Assembly: GCA_900472575.1 (NCBI GenBank)
Contig: UCIV01000019.1
Location: 186,001-250,000, forward strand
Length of the DNA stretch: 64,000 nucleotides
Source: Hyphomicrobiales bacterium
Lineage (GTDB): Bacteria > Pseudomonadota > Alphaproteobacteria > Rhizobiales > Rhizobiaceae
Direction of reading: 5' to 3'
The notes below the pieces were generated by a model. The model did not search any database. It was given only the letters and a program-made list of their open reading frames with translations, and was not told the DNA's origin. Both the position numbers and the translations under genes were made by a program. Of the stretch, positions 46,034 through 55,682 are shown piece by piece (position 1 is the stretch's first letter; the number at the start of each line of letters is the position of its first letter).

Positions 46034-47092
46034 ATGAAATCGATTTCGAAGATGGTCCTCGGACTGGCGGCGACGGCTCTGTTATGCGGTTCCATCGCGG
46101 ATCCGTCGATGGCACAGGACGGTACTCCGGCCAAGCAGCTCTTCGGCGCGGTGAAATTGCCGAACGCTGCTTCGCCGGCACCTCTCGGCTTCTACGCCAA
46201 GGGCTGCATGTCCGGTGCCGTCGCACTACCGACGGACGGCCCGACATGGCAGGCCATGCGCCTTTCGCGCAATCGGCGCTGGGGCAACCCGGCAATGATC
46301 GATCTGCTCGAACAGTTTTCCCGCGATGCCGCAAGCCTCGGCTGGGGGACCGGCATTCTGGTCGGTGATATTTCCCAGCCTCGCGGCGGCCCGATGATCA
46401 ATGGCCATGCCTCGCACCAGATCGGGCTCGATGCGGATGTCTGGTTCACACCGAAACCGGCCCAGCCGATGAGCGTGCAGCAGCGGGAAGACCTGCCGTT
46501 CACCTCGATGCTGGACAAGAGCAAGTTCCTGACTGTCGATTCGCGCAAGTGGACGAGCACGCATGCTCGCCTCGTGATGCAGGCCGCCAGCTATCCCCAG
46601 GTGCAGCGGGTTTTCGTTAACCCGGCCATCAAGAAGAAGCTTTGCCAGACCTGGACCGGCGACCGCAGCCTGCTCGGCAAGGTGCGACCGGTCTACGGAC
46701 ATGACGAGCATTTTCATATCCGCATGAACTGCCCGCCAGGTGCCACAGGCTGCGAAAGGCAGGCGGCGACACCTGTCACCGACGATTGCGACAGCAAGGC
46801 GCTCGCATGGTGGTTCACCAAGGAACCATGGGCACCGCCGAAACCGGCCGACCCCAACAAGAAACCGGTCAAGCCGCGCCAGGTCATGCTGTCGGACCTG
46901 CCAAAGGCCTGTTCTGCAGTGCTTGCCGGCCCGTCTCGCTCCGAAGCCGACGCGACCTTCGGGGGCCAGCCTGTCGCCTATTCGAGCCAGCCTTCCGTGC
47001 CTCAAGCCGTCGATCAGATGGATGCGATCAGCTCCAATCCGGCCAATGTTCCGGCAGACATACCGTTGCCACGCGAGCGGCCTTTCCGGTAA
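46034..47092 (+). CDS. mepA: Penicillin-insensitive murein endopeptidase MepA
   Basis: A 352-residue LAS-type zinc peptidase that cuts D-Ala-mDAP crosslinks in peptidoglycan. It has a signal peptide (cleavage after SMA, about residue 27). Zinc ligands are H128 and D135 in SHQIGLDADVW and the H226-F-H228 motif in EHFHIRMNCP, matching the E. coli enzyme. Cysteines near residues 58, 204, 233 and 240 fit periplasmic disulfides. It has a longer C-terminal tail (about 80 residues, proline-rich) than E. coli MepA (274). The ATG at 46034 is preceded by GGAAG. Confidence 0.94.
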   Translation: MKSISKMVLGLAATALLCGSIADPSMAQDGTPAKQLFGAVKLPNAASPAPLGFYAKGCMSGAVALPTDGPTWQAMRLSRNRRWGNPAMIDLLEQFSRDAASLGWGTGILVGDISQPRGGPMINGHASHQIGLDADVWFTPKPAQPMSVQQREDLPFTSMLDKSKFLTVDSRKWTSTHARLVMQAASYPQVQRVFVNPAIKKKLCQTWTGDRSLLGKVRPVYGHDEHFHIRMNCPPGATGCERQAATPVTDDCDSKALAWWFTKEPWAPPKPADPNKKPVKPRQVMLSDLPKACSAVLAGPSRSEADATFGGQPVAYSSQPSVPQAVDQMDAISSNPANVPADIPLPRERPFR

Positions 47093-47209
47093 GCCCGTTT
47101 GGCATCCGTAAGCTGCAGCGACAACGCCGAGCCTTCCCTTATCGGCAACGGCACGATAGAAAGCCAAGGCAAATTAAGGTGGCCTGCAAAGGCCCGATGG
47201 AGGAATGCC

Positions 47210-47587
47210 TTGGAATCGGCCAAGCCGTGCATCGCGCTCATCGCGCATGATCTGAAAAAAGACGACATGGCGGATTTTGCCCGCCAACGCCAGACGGCAT
47301 TATCGAAGTTTCGCATCGTCGCAACAGGAACGACCGGCGGCCGCGTGCAGGAAGCTGCTCCAGGTCTCGATGTTACGCGACTGAAAAGCGGGCCGCTGGG
47401 CGGCGATCAGCAGATCGGTGCCATGATCGCAACCGGCGAGGTCAGCATGCTGGTCTTTTTCATCGATCCGCTCTCTGCACTTCCGCACGATGTCGACGTC
47501 AAGGCGCTTACGCGGCTTGCAACCGTCTATGACATCCCGATGGCGCTCAATCGCGCCACTGCAGAACATCTCATCGACTTTCAGTAA
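47210..47587 (+). CDS. mgsA: Methylglyoxal synthase
   Basis: A 125-residue enzyme converting dihydroxyacetone phosphate to methylglyoxal. This is a bypass that relieves sugar-phosphate stress. The phosphate site and catalytic Asp are in [13 protein letters not shown] (D66). H13, H93 and [10 protein letters not shown] fit the family. There is no suitable ATG: a TTG at 47210 sits five bases after a perfect GGAGGA, giving the usual family start just before [11 protein letters not shown] longer open frame back to 47099 is not needed. It lies just before glk, so glucose phosphorylation and overflow are adjacent. Confidence 0.93.
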   Translation: MESAKPCIALIAHDLKKDDMADFARQRQTALSKFRIVATGTTGGRVQEAAPGLDVTRLKSGPLGGDQQIGAMIATGEVSMLVFFIDPLSALPHDVDVKALTRLATVYDIPMALNRATAEHLIDFQ

Positions 47588-47606
47588 TCCGCGAGATCCG
47601 CTCCCC

Positions 47607-48629
47607 ATGGCCAATGTTCATTCCGAGGCACTGCCCTTTCCTATCCTGATCGGAGATATCGGCGGCACCAATGCCCGCTTCTCCATTCTTGTCGATGCCG
47701 AAAGCAAGGCAACGGACTTCGTCCATGTGCAGACTGCGGATTACGAGACAATCGACGACGCGATCGTCGACAAGGTCTTCAACAATCCCGAGCTTGCCAA
47801 GCCGCGTTCGGCAATTCTTGCCATTGCCGGTCCGGTCGACGGCGACGAAATCGATCTGACCAATTGCGACTGGATCGTTCGGCCGAAGAAAATGATCGGC
47901 GAACTCGGCTTTGACGCGGTGCTCGTCCTCAACGACTTCGAGGCTCAGGCGCTCGCAGTTGCCAGCTTGACCGATAGCGACCGCGAACAGATCGGCCCGA
48001 ATGCGCCTGCCGTCGATGCAACACGGGTCGTACTTGGCCCCGGCACTGGTCTTGGCGTTGCAGGCCTGCTTCACGCCCAAGACACTTGGTTTCCCGTGCC
48101 GGGTGAAGGCGGCCATGTCGATATCGGCCCGCGCACGCCGCGCGATCTCGAAATCTTTCCGCATCTCGTCACCATCGAGGGGCGTGTCTCGGCCGAGGAA
48201 ATCATTTCCGGACGCGGCCTCCTGCATATCTACAATGCGGTCTGCGCGGCTGACGGCGTTACACCGAGCGTCAGCCAGCCCAAGGATGTGACCGAAGAGG
48301 GTCTGAACGGGAAGAACGCCCAGGCTGCGGAGGCACTCGAACTGTTCGTGACCTATCTCGGCCGTCTCGCCGGCGATCTGGCCCTCATCTTCATGGCGCG
48401 CGGCGGCGTTTTCCTTGGTGGCGGTATTTCGCCAAAAATACTGCCGGAGCTGAAGAAACCGCTGTTCCGCGCCGCTTTCGAGGACAAGGCACCGCATAAG
48501 GAACTGATGAAGACGATCCCGACCTTCGTCGTCACGCATCCGCAGGCAGCACTTGCCGGCCTTGCCAGCTATGCCCGCACGCCTGCCTCTTATGGTATCG
48601 CTACCGAAGGTCGGTGCTGGCGCCGGTGA
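47607..48629 (+). CDS. glk: Glucokinase
   Basis: A 340-residue hexokinase-fold enzyme phosphorylating glucose with ATP. Motifs are [14 protein letters not shown] (phosphate 1), [10 protein letters not shown] (catalytic Asp), [11 protein letters not shown] (phosphate 2), [13 protein letters not shown] and [13 protein letters not shown] (adenosine). It belongs to the bacterial Glk family without the ROK zinc motif. The ATG at 47607 is chosen over a longer frame overlapping mgsA. It follows mgsA by 19 bases and may be co-transcribed with it. A hairpin terminator follows at 48689. Confidence 0.95.
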   Translation: MANVHSEALPFPILIGDIGGTNARFSILVDAESKATDFVHVQTADYETIDDAIVDKVFNNPELAKPRSAILAIAGPVDGDEIDLTNCDWIVRPKKMIGELGFDAVLVLNDFEAQALAVASLTDSDREQIGPNAPAVDATRVVLGPGTGLGVAGLLHAQDTWFPVPGEGGHVDIGPRTPRDLEIFPHLVTIEGRVSAEEIISGRGLLHIYNAVCAADGVTPSVSQPKDVTEEGLNGKNAQAAEALELFVTYLGRLAGDLALIFMARGGVFLGGGISPKILPELKKPLFRAAFEDKAPHKELMKTIPTFVVTHPQAALAGLASYARTPASYGIATEGRCWRR

Positions 48630-48688
48630 ATGCCGGAAAGTCACACCATTCACGAATCCGGCAGGGTCGGCTGGCAAAACCAGGCTTA

Positions 48689-48713
48689 AGGGGCTAACAA
48701 GCCCCTACTTTTG
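48689..48713 (+). terminator. Intrinsic terminator after glk
   Basis: Stem AGGGGC (48689-48694) and GCCCCT (48701-48706) with loop TAACAA, then ACTTTT. It lies 60 bases after the glk stop. The exporter gene follows immediately, and its extreme upstream TTG at 48711 falls in the T-run. This favours a start further downstream. Confidence 0.7.
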
Positions 48714-48749
48714 GACCGCGCAGTAACCCTGCCGAATTGGGACTTTCCA

Positions 48750-50531
48750 TTGAAGGCTGAAAAAGAAAAAAAACGCCACGTTGATTCCGGTACCGTCGTC
48801 AGCGTGCTGAAGCGGATCATATCGGAAAATGGCCGCGACCATGTTCGCGGATACGCATTCGCCATCAGCTGCCTCATCGTCGTGGCGCTATCGACCGCAT
48901 TCACCGCCTGGATCATGGAGAAGGTGGTCAACGAGGCTTTTGCCAACCGTCGTGCCGACATCGTCTGGCTGATCTGCGGCTCTATCCTGGCCGCTTTCGT
49001 GCTTCGCGGCTTCGCCACCTATGGGCAGGCGGTTGCGCTGTCGAAGATCAGCAACAATATCGTGGCGCGTTACCAGCGCCGGCTCTACAGCCACATGATG
49101 TCGCTCTCGGTCGGCTTCTTCTCCGAAGCCCGTTCCGCACATCTGGCAGCACAGATCAGTCAGAACATTTCGGGCATCCGCGATGTGATGAACCTGACGG
49201 TCACCTCGACAGCACGCGATCTCCTGACGCTCGTCTCGCTTGTCGGCGTTATGATTTCCAAGGACTGGGTTCTATCGCTGATCGTCTTTGCCGTCGCGCC
49301 GCCGCTCCTTTATGCGCTCCGTTATGTGTCTCGCCGACTTCGACTGGCGACCAGGGAGTCGATCGAGATCAACAGCCGCGTTCTTGGCGCCATGCAGGAA
49401 ACGGTGCAGGGCATTGCGGTGGTGAAGGCCTTCACTATGGAGCAGGAGCTCGAGAAGAAGGTCAACAAGATCATCCAGACGGCTGAGGCCCGCTCCAACC
49501 GCATCGCGCGGCTTTCCGAGCGCACCTCGCCGCTGACGGAAACCTTTGCCGGCTTTTCCATCGCGAGCGTGCTGGCCTATGCCGCATTCCGTTCGATCTA
49601 CGACAACGTGCCGCCAGGGGCTTTCTTCGCCTTCGTCACCGCCTTGCTGTTGGCCTATGATCCGGCACGCCGGCTTGCCAAGCTGCAGGTGCAGATGGAC
49701 CGCGCCGTGGTCAACGCGCAGATGATCTATGCCCTTCTCGATCTGCAGCCCGCGCAACGCGAAAAGCCCAGCGCACCTGCTCTTGCGATCACCGAGGCCA
49801 AGGTCGAACTCAAGGATGTCGTTTTTTCCTATGCGACAGGTTCACCGATCCTTCGCGGAGTGAGCCTTGTCGCCGAAGGCGGCAAAACGACTGCGCTTGT
49901 CGGACCTTCAGGTGCCGGCAAATCGACCATTATCAACCTCATTCCGCGCTTCTACGATCCGGCGGAAGGCGAGATCCTGATCGACGGACAAAATATCGCC
50001 GACGTTACGAAATCCTCGCTTCGCCACCAGCTCGCTTATGTCTCGCAACAGCCCTACATGTTCGAAGGCTCGATCCGCGACAACATCCGATACGGACGTC
50101 CGGACGCAACCGACGAAGAGGTCGAGGAGGCAGCGAAGCTCGCGCACGCGCATGAATTCATCATTGCCCAGTCCGAAGGCTATGACACATCGGTCGGCGA
50201 AAACGGCGTGACGCTTTCCGGCGGCCAGCGGCAGAGACTTTCGATTGCCCGCGCACTGGTGCGCAATGCACCGATCCTGCTGCTTGACGAGGCGACATCG
50301 GCGCTCGACAACGAGTCTGAAGCAGCCGTGCAGAAGGCGCTCGATACAGCCATGCAGGGTCGCACCGTGATCGTCATCGCGCACCGGCTGTCGACCGTCG
50401 TCAATGCCGACAAGATCGTGGTGATGCAGGAAGGCCGCGTTGTCGAGGAAGGCACGCATGAGGACCTTGCCCAGCGCAAGAACGGTCTCTACGCTCGGCT
50501 CAACAATCTGCAATCGCCGGAACACCATTAA
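48750..50531 (+). CDS. MsbA-like ABC exporter (fused transmembrane and ATPase domains)
   Basis: A half-transporter of about 593 residues. Six transmembrane helices lie in the first 320 residues. The NBD is intact, with GPSGAGKST, the Q-loop YVSQQPYMF, signature [20 protein letters not shown] and H-loop IAHRLS. The family exports lipids, lipid A precursors, glucans or drugs. Start is uncertain: no ATG is near, so the TTG at 48750 with GGGA seven bases upstream is preferred over the TTG at 48711 inside a terminator. It makes a useful contrast with the degenerate ABC protein at 17384. dapB starts 17 bases after it. Confidence 0.9.
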   Translation: MKAEKEKKRHVDSGTVVSVLKRIISENGRDHVRGYAFAISCLIVVALSTAFTAWIMEKVVNEAFANRRADIVWLICGSILAAFVLRGFATYGQAVALSKISNNIVARYQRRLYSHMMSLSVGFFSEARSAHLAAQISQNISGIRDVMNLTVTSTARDLLTLVSLVGVMISKDWVLSLIVFAVAPPLLYALRYVSRRLRLATRESIEINSRVLGAMQETVQGIAVVKAFTMEQELEKKVNKIIQTAEARSNRIARLSERTSPLTETFAGFSIASVLAYAAFRSIYDNVPPGAFFAFVTALLLAYDPARRLAKLQVQMDRAVVNAQMIYALLDLQPAQREKPSAPALAITEAKVELKDVVFSYATGSPILRGVSLVAEGGKTTALVGPSGAGKSTIINLIPRFYDPAEGEILIDGQNIADVTKSSLRHQLAYVSQQPYMFEGSIRDNIRYGRPDATDEEVEEAAKLAHAHEFIIAQSEGYDTSVGENGVTLSGGQRQRLSIARALVRNAPILLLDEATSALDNESEAAVQKALDTAMQGRTVIVIAHRLSTVVNADKIVVMQEGRVVEEGTHEDLAQRKNGLYARLNNLQSPEHH

Positions 50532-50548
50532 GCAGGAACAGGCAGGAC

Positions 50549-51373
50549 ATGAGTGAAAACGAGATGAAGCTGGTCGTCGTGGGTGCCGGCGGTCGAATGG
50601 GCCAGACCCTGATCCGCGTGATCCACGAAACGCCCGGCGTCACTCTTCATGCAGCCATCGAGCGCGAAGGCTCTCCGTTCCTCGGCAAGGATGCAGGTGA
50701 ATTGTCGGGTGTTGGATCGATCGGCGTTGCGGTAACCAGCGATCCGCTTCAGGCCTTTCTCAATGCCGAGGGCGTGGTCGATTTCACCGCGCCTGCTGCC
50801 AGCGTCACCTTTGCCGGGCTCGCTGCGCAGGCGCGCATCGTGCATGTGATCGGCACGACCGGCTGCTCCATCGACGACGAAGAGAAGTTCACCGCAGCAA
50901 GCCGTCATGCGCGAGTGGTGAAGTCCGGCAACATGAGCCTCGGCGTCAATCTTTTGAGCGTCCTGACCAAGCAGGCCGCGCGTGCCTTGCCGGCAGAGGG
51001 CTGGGATATCGAAATCATCGAGATGCACCACAAGCACAAGGTGGATGCGCCGTCGGGCACCGCATTGCTGCTCGGCGAAGCGGCTGCCGAGGGGCGCGGC
51101 ATCGACCTTGCTTCCCAGTCCGTGCGCGTTCGTGATGGTCATACCGGCCCGCGCCCGGGCGGCACGATCGGCTTTGCAACGCTGCGCGGCGGCTCCGTCG
51201 TCGGCGATCATTCCGTCATTCTCGCCGGTGAAGGCGAACTGGTTACATTGTCGCACAGTGCCCGGGACCGCTCTATTTTCGCACGCGGGGCAGTTGCAGC
51301 CGCACTCTGGGCGCGTAATAAGAAGCCCGGTCAATATTCGATGCTCGACGTGCTCGGGCTCTCAAATCAATAA
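50549..51373 (+). CDS. dapB: 4-hydroxy-tetrahydrodipicolinate reductase
   Basis: A 274-residue NAD(P)H-dependent reductase of the diaminopimelate and lysine pathway. The nucleotide-binding motif is [10 protein letters not shown] (about residues 10-19). [15 protein letters not shown] holds the catalytic His and Lys, and GTTGC lies in the core. Length matches the bacterial family. It lies 17 bases after the exporter gene and 18 bases before gpmA, so the three may form one unit. Confidence 0.97.
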   Translation: MSENEMKLVVVGAGGRMGQTLIRVIHETPGVTLHAAIEREGSPFLGKDAGELSGVGSIGVAVTSDPLQAFLNAEGVVDFTAPAASVTFAGLAAQARIVHVIGTTGCSIDDEEKFTAASRHARVVKSGNMSLGVNLLSVLTKQAARALPAEGWDIEIIEMHHKHKVDAPSGTALLLGEAAAEGRGIDLASQSVRVRDGHTGPRPGGTIGFATLRGGSVVGDHSVILAGEGELVTLSHSARDRSIFARGAVAAALWARNKKPGQYSMLDVLGLSNQ

Positions 51374-51391
51374 TATACGGAGGTCTTTCTC

Positions 51392-52027
51392 ATGAGCGGT
51401 ACTCTTGTCCTCGTTCGCCACGGCCAGAGCGACTGGAATCTCAAAAATCTGTTCACCGGCTGGAAGGACCCTGACCTGACCCCGCTCGGGATCCAGGAAG
51501 CCGAGACCGGCGGTAAGGCACTTGCCGAAACCGGCATTAAGTTCGACATCGCCTTTACCTCCGACCTTCAGCGCGCGCAGAAGACGCTGAAGATCGTGCT
51601 CGACAAGGTCGGCCAGCCGGACCTTGAAACGATCAAGGACCAGGCGCTCAACGAACGCGACTACGGCGATCTCTCCGGCCTCAACAAGGACGACGCACGC
51701 GCCAAGTGGGGCGAGGAGCAGGTTCACATCTGGCGCCGTTCCTATGACGTCCCGCCTCCGGGCGGCGAAAGCCTGCGTGATACCGGTGCCCGCGTCTGGC
51801 CTTATTACCTGACCGAAATCCTGCCCCGCGTCCTTCGCGGCGAAAAGCTGCTGGTTGCGGCCCACGGCAATTCGCTGCGCTCGCTGGTCATGGTGCTCGA
51901 CAAGCTCACCAAGGAACAGATCCTCGGCGTCAACCTCGCAACGGGCGTTCCTATGGTCTACAAGCTCAACGCCGACTCCACCGTCGCTTCCAAGGAAGTG
52001 CTCGGCGACATGTCCGGCGCGCATTAA
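51392..52027 (+). CDS. gpmA: 2,3-bisphosphoglycerate-dependent phosphoglycerate mutase
   Basis: A 211-residue glycolytic mutase interconverting 2- and 3-phosphoglycerate. The phospho-His is H10 in [10 protein letters not shown], followed by [25 protein letters not shown] and the second His in [10 protein letters not shown] complete the site. It is shorter than the enteric enzyme (about 250), as usual in Rhizobiales. GGAGG lies 8 bases before the ATG. A large hairpin with T-run lies 48 bases after the stop. Confidence 0.96.
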   Translation: MSGTLVLVRHGQSDWNLKNLFTGWKDPDLTPLGIQEAETGGKALAETGIKFDIAFTSDLQRAQKTLKIVLDKVGQPDLETIKDQALNERDYGDLSGLNKDDARAKWGEEQVHIWRRSYDVPPPGGESLRDTGARVWPYYLTEILPRVLRGEKLLVAAHGNSLRSLVMVLDKLTKEQILGVNLATGVPMVYKLNADSTVASKEVLGDMSGAH

Positions 52028-52060
52028 GTTTAGCCTAAGCGCGACTGACCAACTCCAAAA

Positions 52061-52585
52061 TTACGCAGTGTTTGAACCTTGAGGATTGTGATCTACAATC
52101 TCAACCCTCAAGGTTTTTTCGCCATTCAATAGATCGGCCATGCCGTCTCGGATAGCCTGCTGTTGCAGCTCCATTTTTTCGTGAGCTGTTGGCGAATATA
52201 TCTCACGGCTAATTTCTACCTTCGAGAACTCATAACCGACAGTTGGCGCCATTTTATATAAGAGTTCAATAAAGAGCTCTAAACGCCTCTGCCCCCAAAC
52301 TGCTGGATCAGTCGTATTTGGGGAAAGATGATCTAGATAGTTTTTCCAAGCATCCACGACGGCTCTGTAAGACTTCTTTTTGCCATAGAAGTCTAGGGCG
52401 ATAGAATTGAGAGCTTCGACATGAGCTTGAGATAATGATGCAGCTCTAGTTGACATCAAAACTCGAAATATCTGAAGCCTTCGTTCAGATTTTTCTCGGC
52501 TACGTTCAAGATATTTTTGGCTTTGGACCGCAAGTATAGGGCCAATCAACGTAGCAAATATGATCATCCAGTCTGATATTGTCAT
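52061..52585 (-). CDS. DUF6680-like membrane-anchored protein, AT-rich gene
   Basis: A 174-residue protein with one N-terminal helix (about residues 5-22, DWMIIFATLIGPILAVQ), then a basic, charged helical segment KYLERSREKSERRLQIF and blocks LMSTRAASLSQAHVEALNSI and WKNYLDHL. To my reading this resembles DUF6680, a family of unknown function often near mobile or defence genes. The start at 52585 fits the family; no strong RBS is seen. The gene is visibly richer in A and T than its neighbours, which suggests recent acquisition. It lies 68 bases downstream of phnF on the same strand. Confidence 0.65.
   Translation of the reverse strand: MTISDWMIIFATLIGPILAVQSQKYLERSREKSERRLQIFRVLMSTRAASLSQAHVEALNSIALDFYGKKKSYRAVVDAWKNYLDHLSPNTTDPAVWGQRRLELFIELLYKMAPTVGYEFSKVEISREIYSPTAHEKMELQQQAIRDGMADLLNGEKTLRVEIVDHNPQGSNTA
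52075..52119 (+). terminator. gpmA terminator embedded in the facing gene
   Basis: AACCTTGAGG (52075-52084) pairs with CCTCAAGGTT (52106-52115), and TTTT follows. A second stem, ATTGT/ACAAT, sits inside the loop (85-89 and 95-99). It is oriented for rightward gpmA transcripts but lies within the 3' coding end of the leftward DUF6680-like gene. Confidence 0.7.
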
Positions 52586-52653
52586 TTGTAAAGCCACACG
52601 CGACGAGACTTTTATACTAATTAGGTGCATCACCAATGCAACTGCAGAATTGC

Positions 52654-53394
52654 TCAATTCTCAATTGTAAACTGCACCGCGTCTGCTGGGAAACGGCTGA
52701 CGGCATATTGGACCGGTACGCCATTAGGATCGACATTCAGAGCCCGCGTTACGAGAACGATCGCTCCCGGCGACAGTTCGAGAGACGAGAGATCATCATT
52801 ATCGGCGTGGACGGCGGTGATTTCCGTCGAGGCACGGATATAGTCCGGCAGGCCGGAAGCGGCAAAGGCGGCGGTGATCGAGCCGCTGTCGCGATAGGCA
52901 TTGGCCATGCCGGCAAAGCGTTCTGCGGGAAACCACGCGGTTGCGCGGGAAACGGGCCGGCGGTCTGCCTTTCTCAGCGTTTCGAGCCGGATGAGCCTTG
53001 AGCCCAAGGGCAATTGCAGCCGAGCTGCGAGGTCGGCACTTGCTGCCTCTTCGGATGAGGCGAGCAATATACCTTCCTTTTCCCGCGCCTGATCGCCGAT
53101 GCCCTGATTGAACCGTGTGCGCCGCGAGATCGGAAAGTTCAGCCTCTCCTTGCGCAGGATAAGCGTTCCCCGCCCCTGCACTGCCTGGACGATACCTTCC
53201 TGAGCAAGGGCTGCGAGAGCACTGCGAACTGTATGGCGATTGACGCTGAACTGGGCCGCCAGCACCACTTCCGGCGGCACTTTTCCGGTATCGTCATAGT
53301 CGCCTCCGGCGATGGCCGTGCGTATCCGGTCGGCAATCTGCCGCCAGAGCGCTACACCGTTTTGCCGACGAACTGCCGCTTCCTGCATATCCAT
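52654..53394 (-). CDS. phnF: Phosphonate operon regulator PhnF (GntR/HutC family)
   Basis: A 246-residue transcription factor. The N-terminal winged helix (about residues 12-80) contains PPEVVLAAQFSVNRHTVRSALAALAQEGIV, and the C-terminal UTRA effector domain (about 95-240) contains RLIRLETLRKADRRPVSRATAWFPAERF. It is divergent from phnG and probably represses the phn genes, binding the palindromic DNA in the 83-base gap between them. The effector is unknown; a phosphonate or phosphorylated catabolite is plausible. Starts at 53394 and 53388 are both possible. Confidence 0.9.
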   Translation of the reverse strand: MDMQEAAVRRQNGVALWRQIADRIRTAIAGGDYDDTGKVPPEVVLAAQFSVNRHTVRSALAALAQEGIVQAVQGRGTLILRKERLNFPISRRTRFNQGIGDQAREKEGILLASSEEAASADLAARLQLPLGSRLIRLETLRKADRRPVSRATAWFPAERFAGMANAYRDSGSITAAFAASGLPDYIRASTEITAVHADNDDLSSLELSPGAIVLVTRALNVDPNGVPVQYAVSRFPADAVQFTIEN

Positions 53395-53410
53395 GTCACA
53401 CGCTTGTTAT
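53393..53410 (+). promoter_or_regulatory. Possible Pho box upstream of phnG
   Basis: ATGTCAC (53393-53399) and TTGTTAT (53404-53410) are spaced 11 bases apart and resemble tandem PhoB half-sites (CTGTCAT/C). They overlap the phnF start codon and lie about 70 bases before phnG. By-eye match only. Confidence 0.35.
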
Positions 53411-53438
53411 ATCCAAAAGTTATGGCTAAGTTATCTTG

Positions 53439-53462
53439 TATAGTTGTCTATATCAATAGACA
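53439..53462. promoter_or_regulatory. Palindromic candidate PhnF operator
   Basis: A perfect 7-bp inverted repeat TGTCTAT-ATCA-ATAGACA (53445-53462) overlaps another, TATAG-TTGT-CTATA (53439-53452). It lies 15 bases before the phnG start in the phnF-phnG gap. The GT..TA..AC composition suits GntR/HutC-family operators. Confidence 0.6.
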
Positions 53463-53477
53463 TTTTGGAGAGTTGCC

Positions 53478-53948
53478 ATGAGTGTTGCAGAGCAGACCCT
53501 GCCAACCGAACAGGCAGGCCGCAGGCGGTGCGCTTCCCTTCTCGCCGTAGCGACAACGGATGAACTTCGCGCCGCGTGGGATGCATTGAAAGACAAGCCC
53601 GAGACAAAACCCGTTCGCGGTCCGGAGACCGGGCTGGTGATGGTCCGCGGCCGGATCGGCGGCGGCGGCAGTCCGTTCAATCTCGGCGAAGCGACCGTGA
53701 CACGCGCGACCATCGCACTTGCATCGGGCACGGTCGGCCACGCGCAAGCGCTCGGCACGGATAAGCAGAAGGCGAAGCTTGCGGCGATATTCGATGCGCT
53801 CTGGCAGGAGGATGCCACGAGAGACCATGTCGAAAACGTCCTACTTGCTCCGATCGAACATCGCGTTGCGACGGAAAACCGAGCGAAGGCGGAAGAGACT
53901 GCCGCCACCCGCGTCGACTTCTTCACAATGGTTCGGGGAGAAGACTGA
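53478..53948 (+). CDS. phnG: C-P lyase subunit PhnG
   Basis: A 156-residue subunit of the PhnGHIJ core complex, which with ATP transfers a phosphonate to ribose before C-P bond cleavage. Recognisable blocks are GLVMVRGRIGGGGSPFNLGEATVTRA and GHAQALGTDKQKAKLAA. GGAG lies 7 bases before the ATG. It is the first gene of the rightward phn operon, and its stop overlaps the phnH start by one base (TGATG). Confidence 0.96.
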   Translation: MSVAEQTLPTEQAGRRRCASLLAVATTDELRAAWDALKDKPETKPVRGPETGLVMVRGRIGGGGSPFNLGEATVTRATIALASGTVGHAQALGTDKQKAKLAAIFDALWQEDATRDHVENVLLAPIEHRVATENRAKAEETAATRVDFFTMVRGED

Positions 53949-54547
53949 TGTCTGCCAATACACAAGCCTTTACCGGTGGCTTTTCCGATCCGGTCTTCCA
54001 GTCCCAGAGCGTATTTCGCATGCTGATGGACGGCATGGCGCGGCCGGGATCGATCCGGTCGATCGAGCATGATGCCGGACAGCCCGATCCGCTCGGAGCG
54101 GCAGCCGGCGCAATCGCGCTGACGCTTTGCGACCACGACACGCCGGCCTGGCTCAGCGCCGGCTTTGCCAAGTCGGCGGTCGGCGAATGGATCGGCTTCC
54201 ATTCCGGTGCGACGATAACCCGCGAAAAGGCCGAAGCACGCTTTGCCTTCGTCGAGGCGGGCGTGACGCCTTCTTCCTTCGGCCTGTTTTCGCTCGGCAG
54301 CCAAGAATATCCGGATCGTTCGACGACGCTGGTCATCGAAGTGGCGGGACTTGGTGAAGGCCAGTCCTTCACGCTGTCGGGACCGGGCATCCTTCAGTTT
54401 AAGACCGTCGAGATTGCCGGATTGCCCGAGGCGTTCCTGCGCTTGTGGGCCGACAACCGGCCGCTGTTTCCACGCGGTGTCGATGTCATCCTGACGGCGG
54501 GACGCAGTTTTCTGTGCCTGCCCCGCACGACGAAGATCGTGGCTTAG
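53948..54547 (+). CDS. phnH: C-P lyase subunit PhnH
   Basis: A 199-residue subunit of the C-P lyase core complex. It contains FSDPVFQSQSVFRMLMDGMARPG at the N-terminus and PRGVDVILTAGRSFLCLPRTT at the C-terminus, both typical. It has a PLP-transferase-like fold without catalytic residues in characterised homologues and serves a structural role. One-base overlap with phnG; phnI follows after 19 bases with an AAGGAG site. Confidence 0.96.
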   Translation: MSANTQAFTGGFSDPVFQSQSVFRMLMDGMARPGSIRSIEHDAGQPDPLGAAAGAIALTLCDHDTPAWLSAGFAKSAVGEWIGFHSGATITREKAEARFAFVEAGVTPSSFGLFSLGSQEYPDRSTTLVIEVAGLGEGQSFTLSGPGILQFKTVEIAGLPEAFLRLWADNRPLFPRGVDVILTAGRSFLCLPRTTKIVA

Positions 54548-54566
54548 TCCTCAAGGAGAGTAGACC

Positions 54567-55682
54567 ATGTATGTTGCCGTCAAAGGTGGCGAGGCTGCCA
54601 TCAGCAACGCTCACCGGCTTCTCGCCGACCGACGCCGGGGCGATCGTTCGCTCCCCTCCGTCACGATCGACCAGATTGCCGAACAGCTCGGCCTTGCCGT
54701 TGATCGGGTGATGGCGGAGGCCTCGCTTTACGACCGTTCGCTTGCAGCGCTTGCGGTACGCCAGTCTCGCGGCGACCTGATCGAGGCGATCTTCCTGCTG
54801 CGCGCCTATCGCACCACCCTGCCCCGCTTCGGCAATTCAGTGCCGCTCGACACTGCCGAGATGCAGGTCGAACGCCGCGTTTCGGCGACCTACAAGGATC
54901 TGCCGGGTGGACAGCTGCTCGGCCCGACCTTCGACTACACCCATCGCCTTCTCGACCCCTCACTACTGTCGGACGAAGCAGTCGAAGAGCCTGCCCGCAG
55001 GGAGGCTGGTGGCGAGGAGATCATGCGCGTCTCCGACATTCTCGCGCATGAGGGCCTGATCGAGGCCGATGGGGAACTACCGCAGGATCATCAAGCGGGC
55101 GATCTGACGCGTGAGCCGATGGAGTTTCCGATGGGGCGTGACCTGCGCCTGCAGGCTCTGGCACGTGGCGATGAAGGTTTTCTTCTGGCACTCGGTTATT
55201 CGACCCAGCGCGGCTATGGCCGCAACCATCCGTTCGTCGGTGAAATCCGCATCGGCGAGGTCGAGGTGGAGATGGAGATACCGGAACTCGGCTTTGCCGT
55301 TTCGCTTGGCCATATCCGCGTGACCGAATGCCACATGGTCAACCAGTTCAAGGGTTCATCCAAGGCGCCGCCGCAGTTTACCCGCGGTTACGGCCTCGTC
55401 TTCGGCCAGAGCGAGCGCAAGGCGATGTCGATGTCGCTCGTCGATCGCGCGCTTCGTGCAGAAGAACTCGGTGAGGACGTTACCGCGCCGGCGCAGGACG
55501 AGGAATTCGTCATTTCCCATTCCGACAACGTGCAGGCGACCGGCTTCGTCGAACACCTAAAGCTGCCGCATTACGTCGATTTCCAGGCGGAACTCGCCAT
55601 GGTCCGCAAGATGCGCGCCGATATCGAAGCCGCGCGCACTGCCGACCGGGGTGAAACCGTGATGAAGGATGCTGCCGAATGA
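54567..55682 (+). CDS. phnI: C-P lyase subunit PhnI
   Basis: A 371-residue nucleosidase-like subunit that, with PhnG, PhnH and PhnL, forms alpha-D-ribose 1-phosphonate 5-triphosphate from ATP and the phosphonate. Family blocks are MYVAVKGGEAAISNAHRLLA, QIAEQLGLAVDRVMAEASLYD, and LALGYSTQRGYGRNHPFVGEIR. AAGGAG lies 12 bases before the ATG. Stop overlaps phnJ by 4 bases (ATGA). Confidence 0.97.
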   Translation: MYVAVKGGEAAISNAHRLLADRRRGDRSLPSVTIDQIAEQLGLAVDRVMAEASLYDRSLAALAVRQSRGDLIEAIFLLRAYRTTLPRFGNSVPLDTAEMQVERRVSATYKDLPGGQLLGPTFDYTHRLLDPSLLSDEAVEEPARREAGGEEIMRVSDILAHEGLIEADGELPQDHQAGDLTREPMEFPMGRDLRLQALARGDEGFLLALGYSTQRGYGRNHPFVGEIRIGEVEVEMEIPELGFAVSLGHIRVTECHMVNQFKGSSKAPPQFTRGYGLVFGQSERKAMSMSLVDRALRAEELGEDVTAPAQDEEFVISHSDNVQATGFVEHLKLPHYVDFQAELAMVRKMRADIEAARTADRGETVMKDAAE

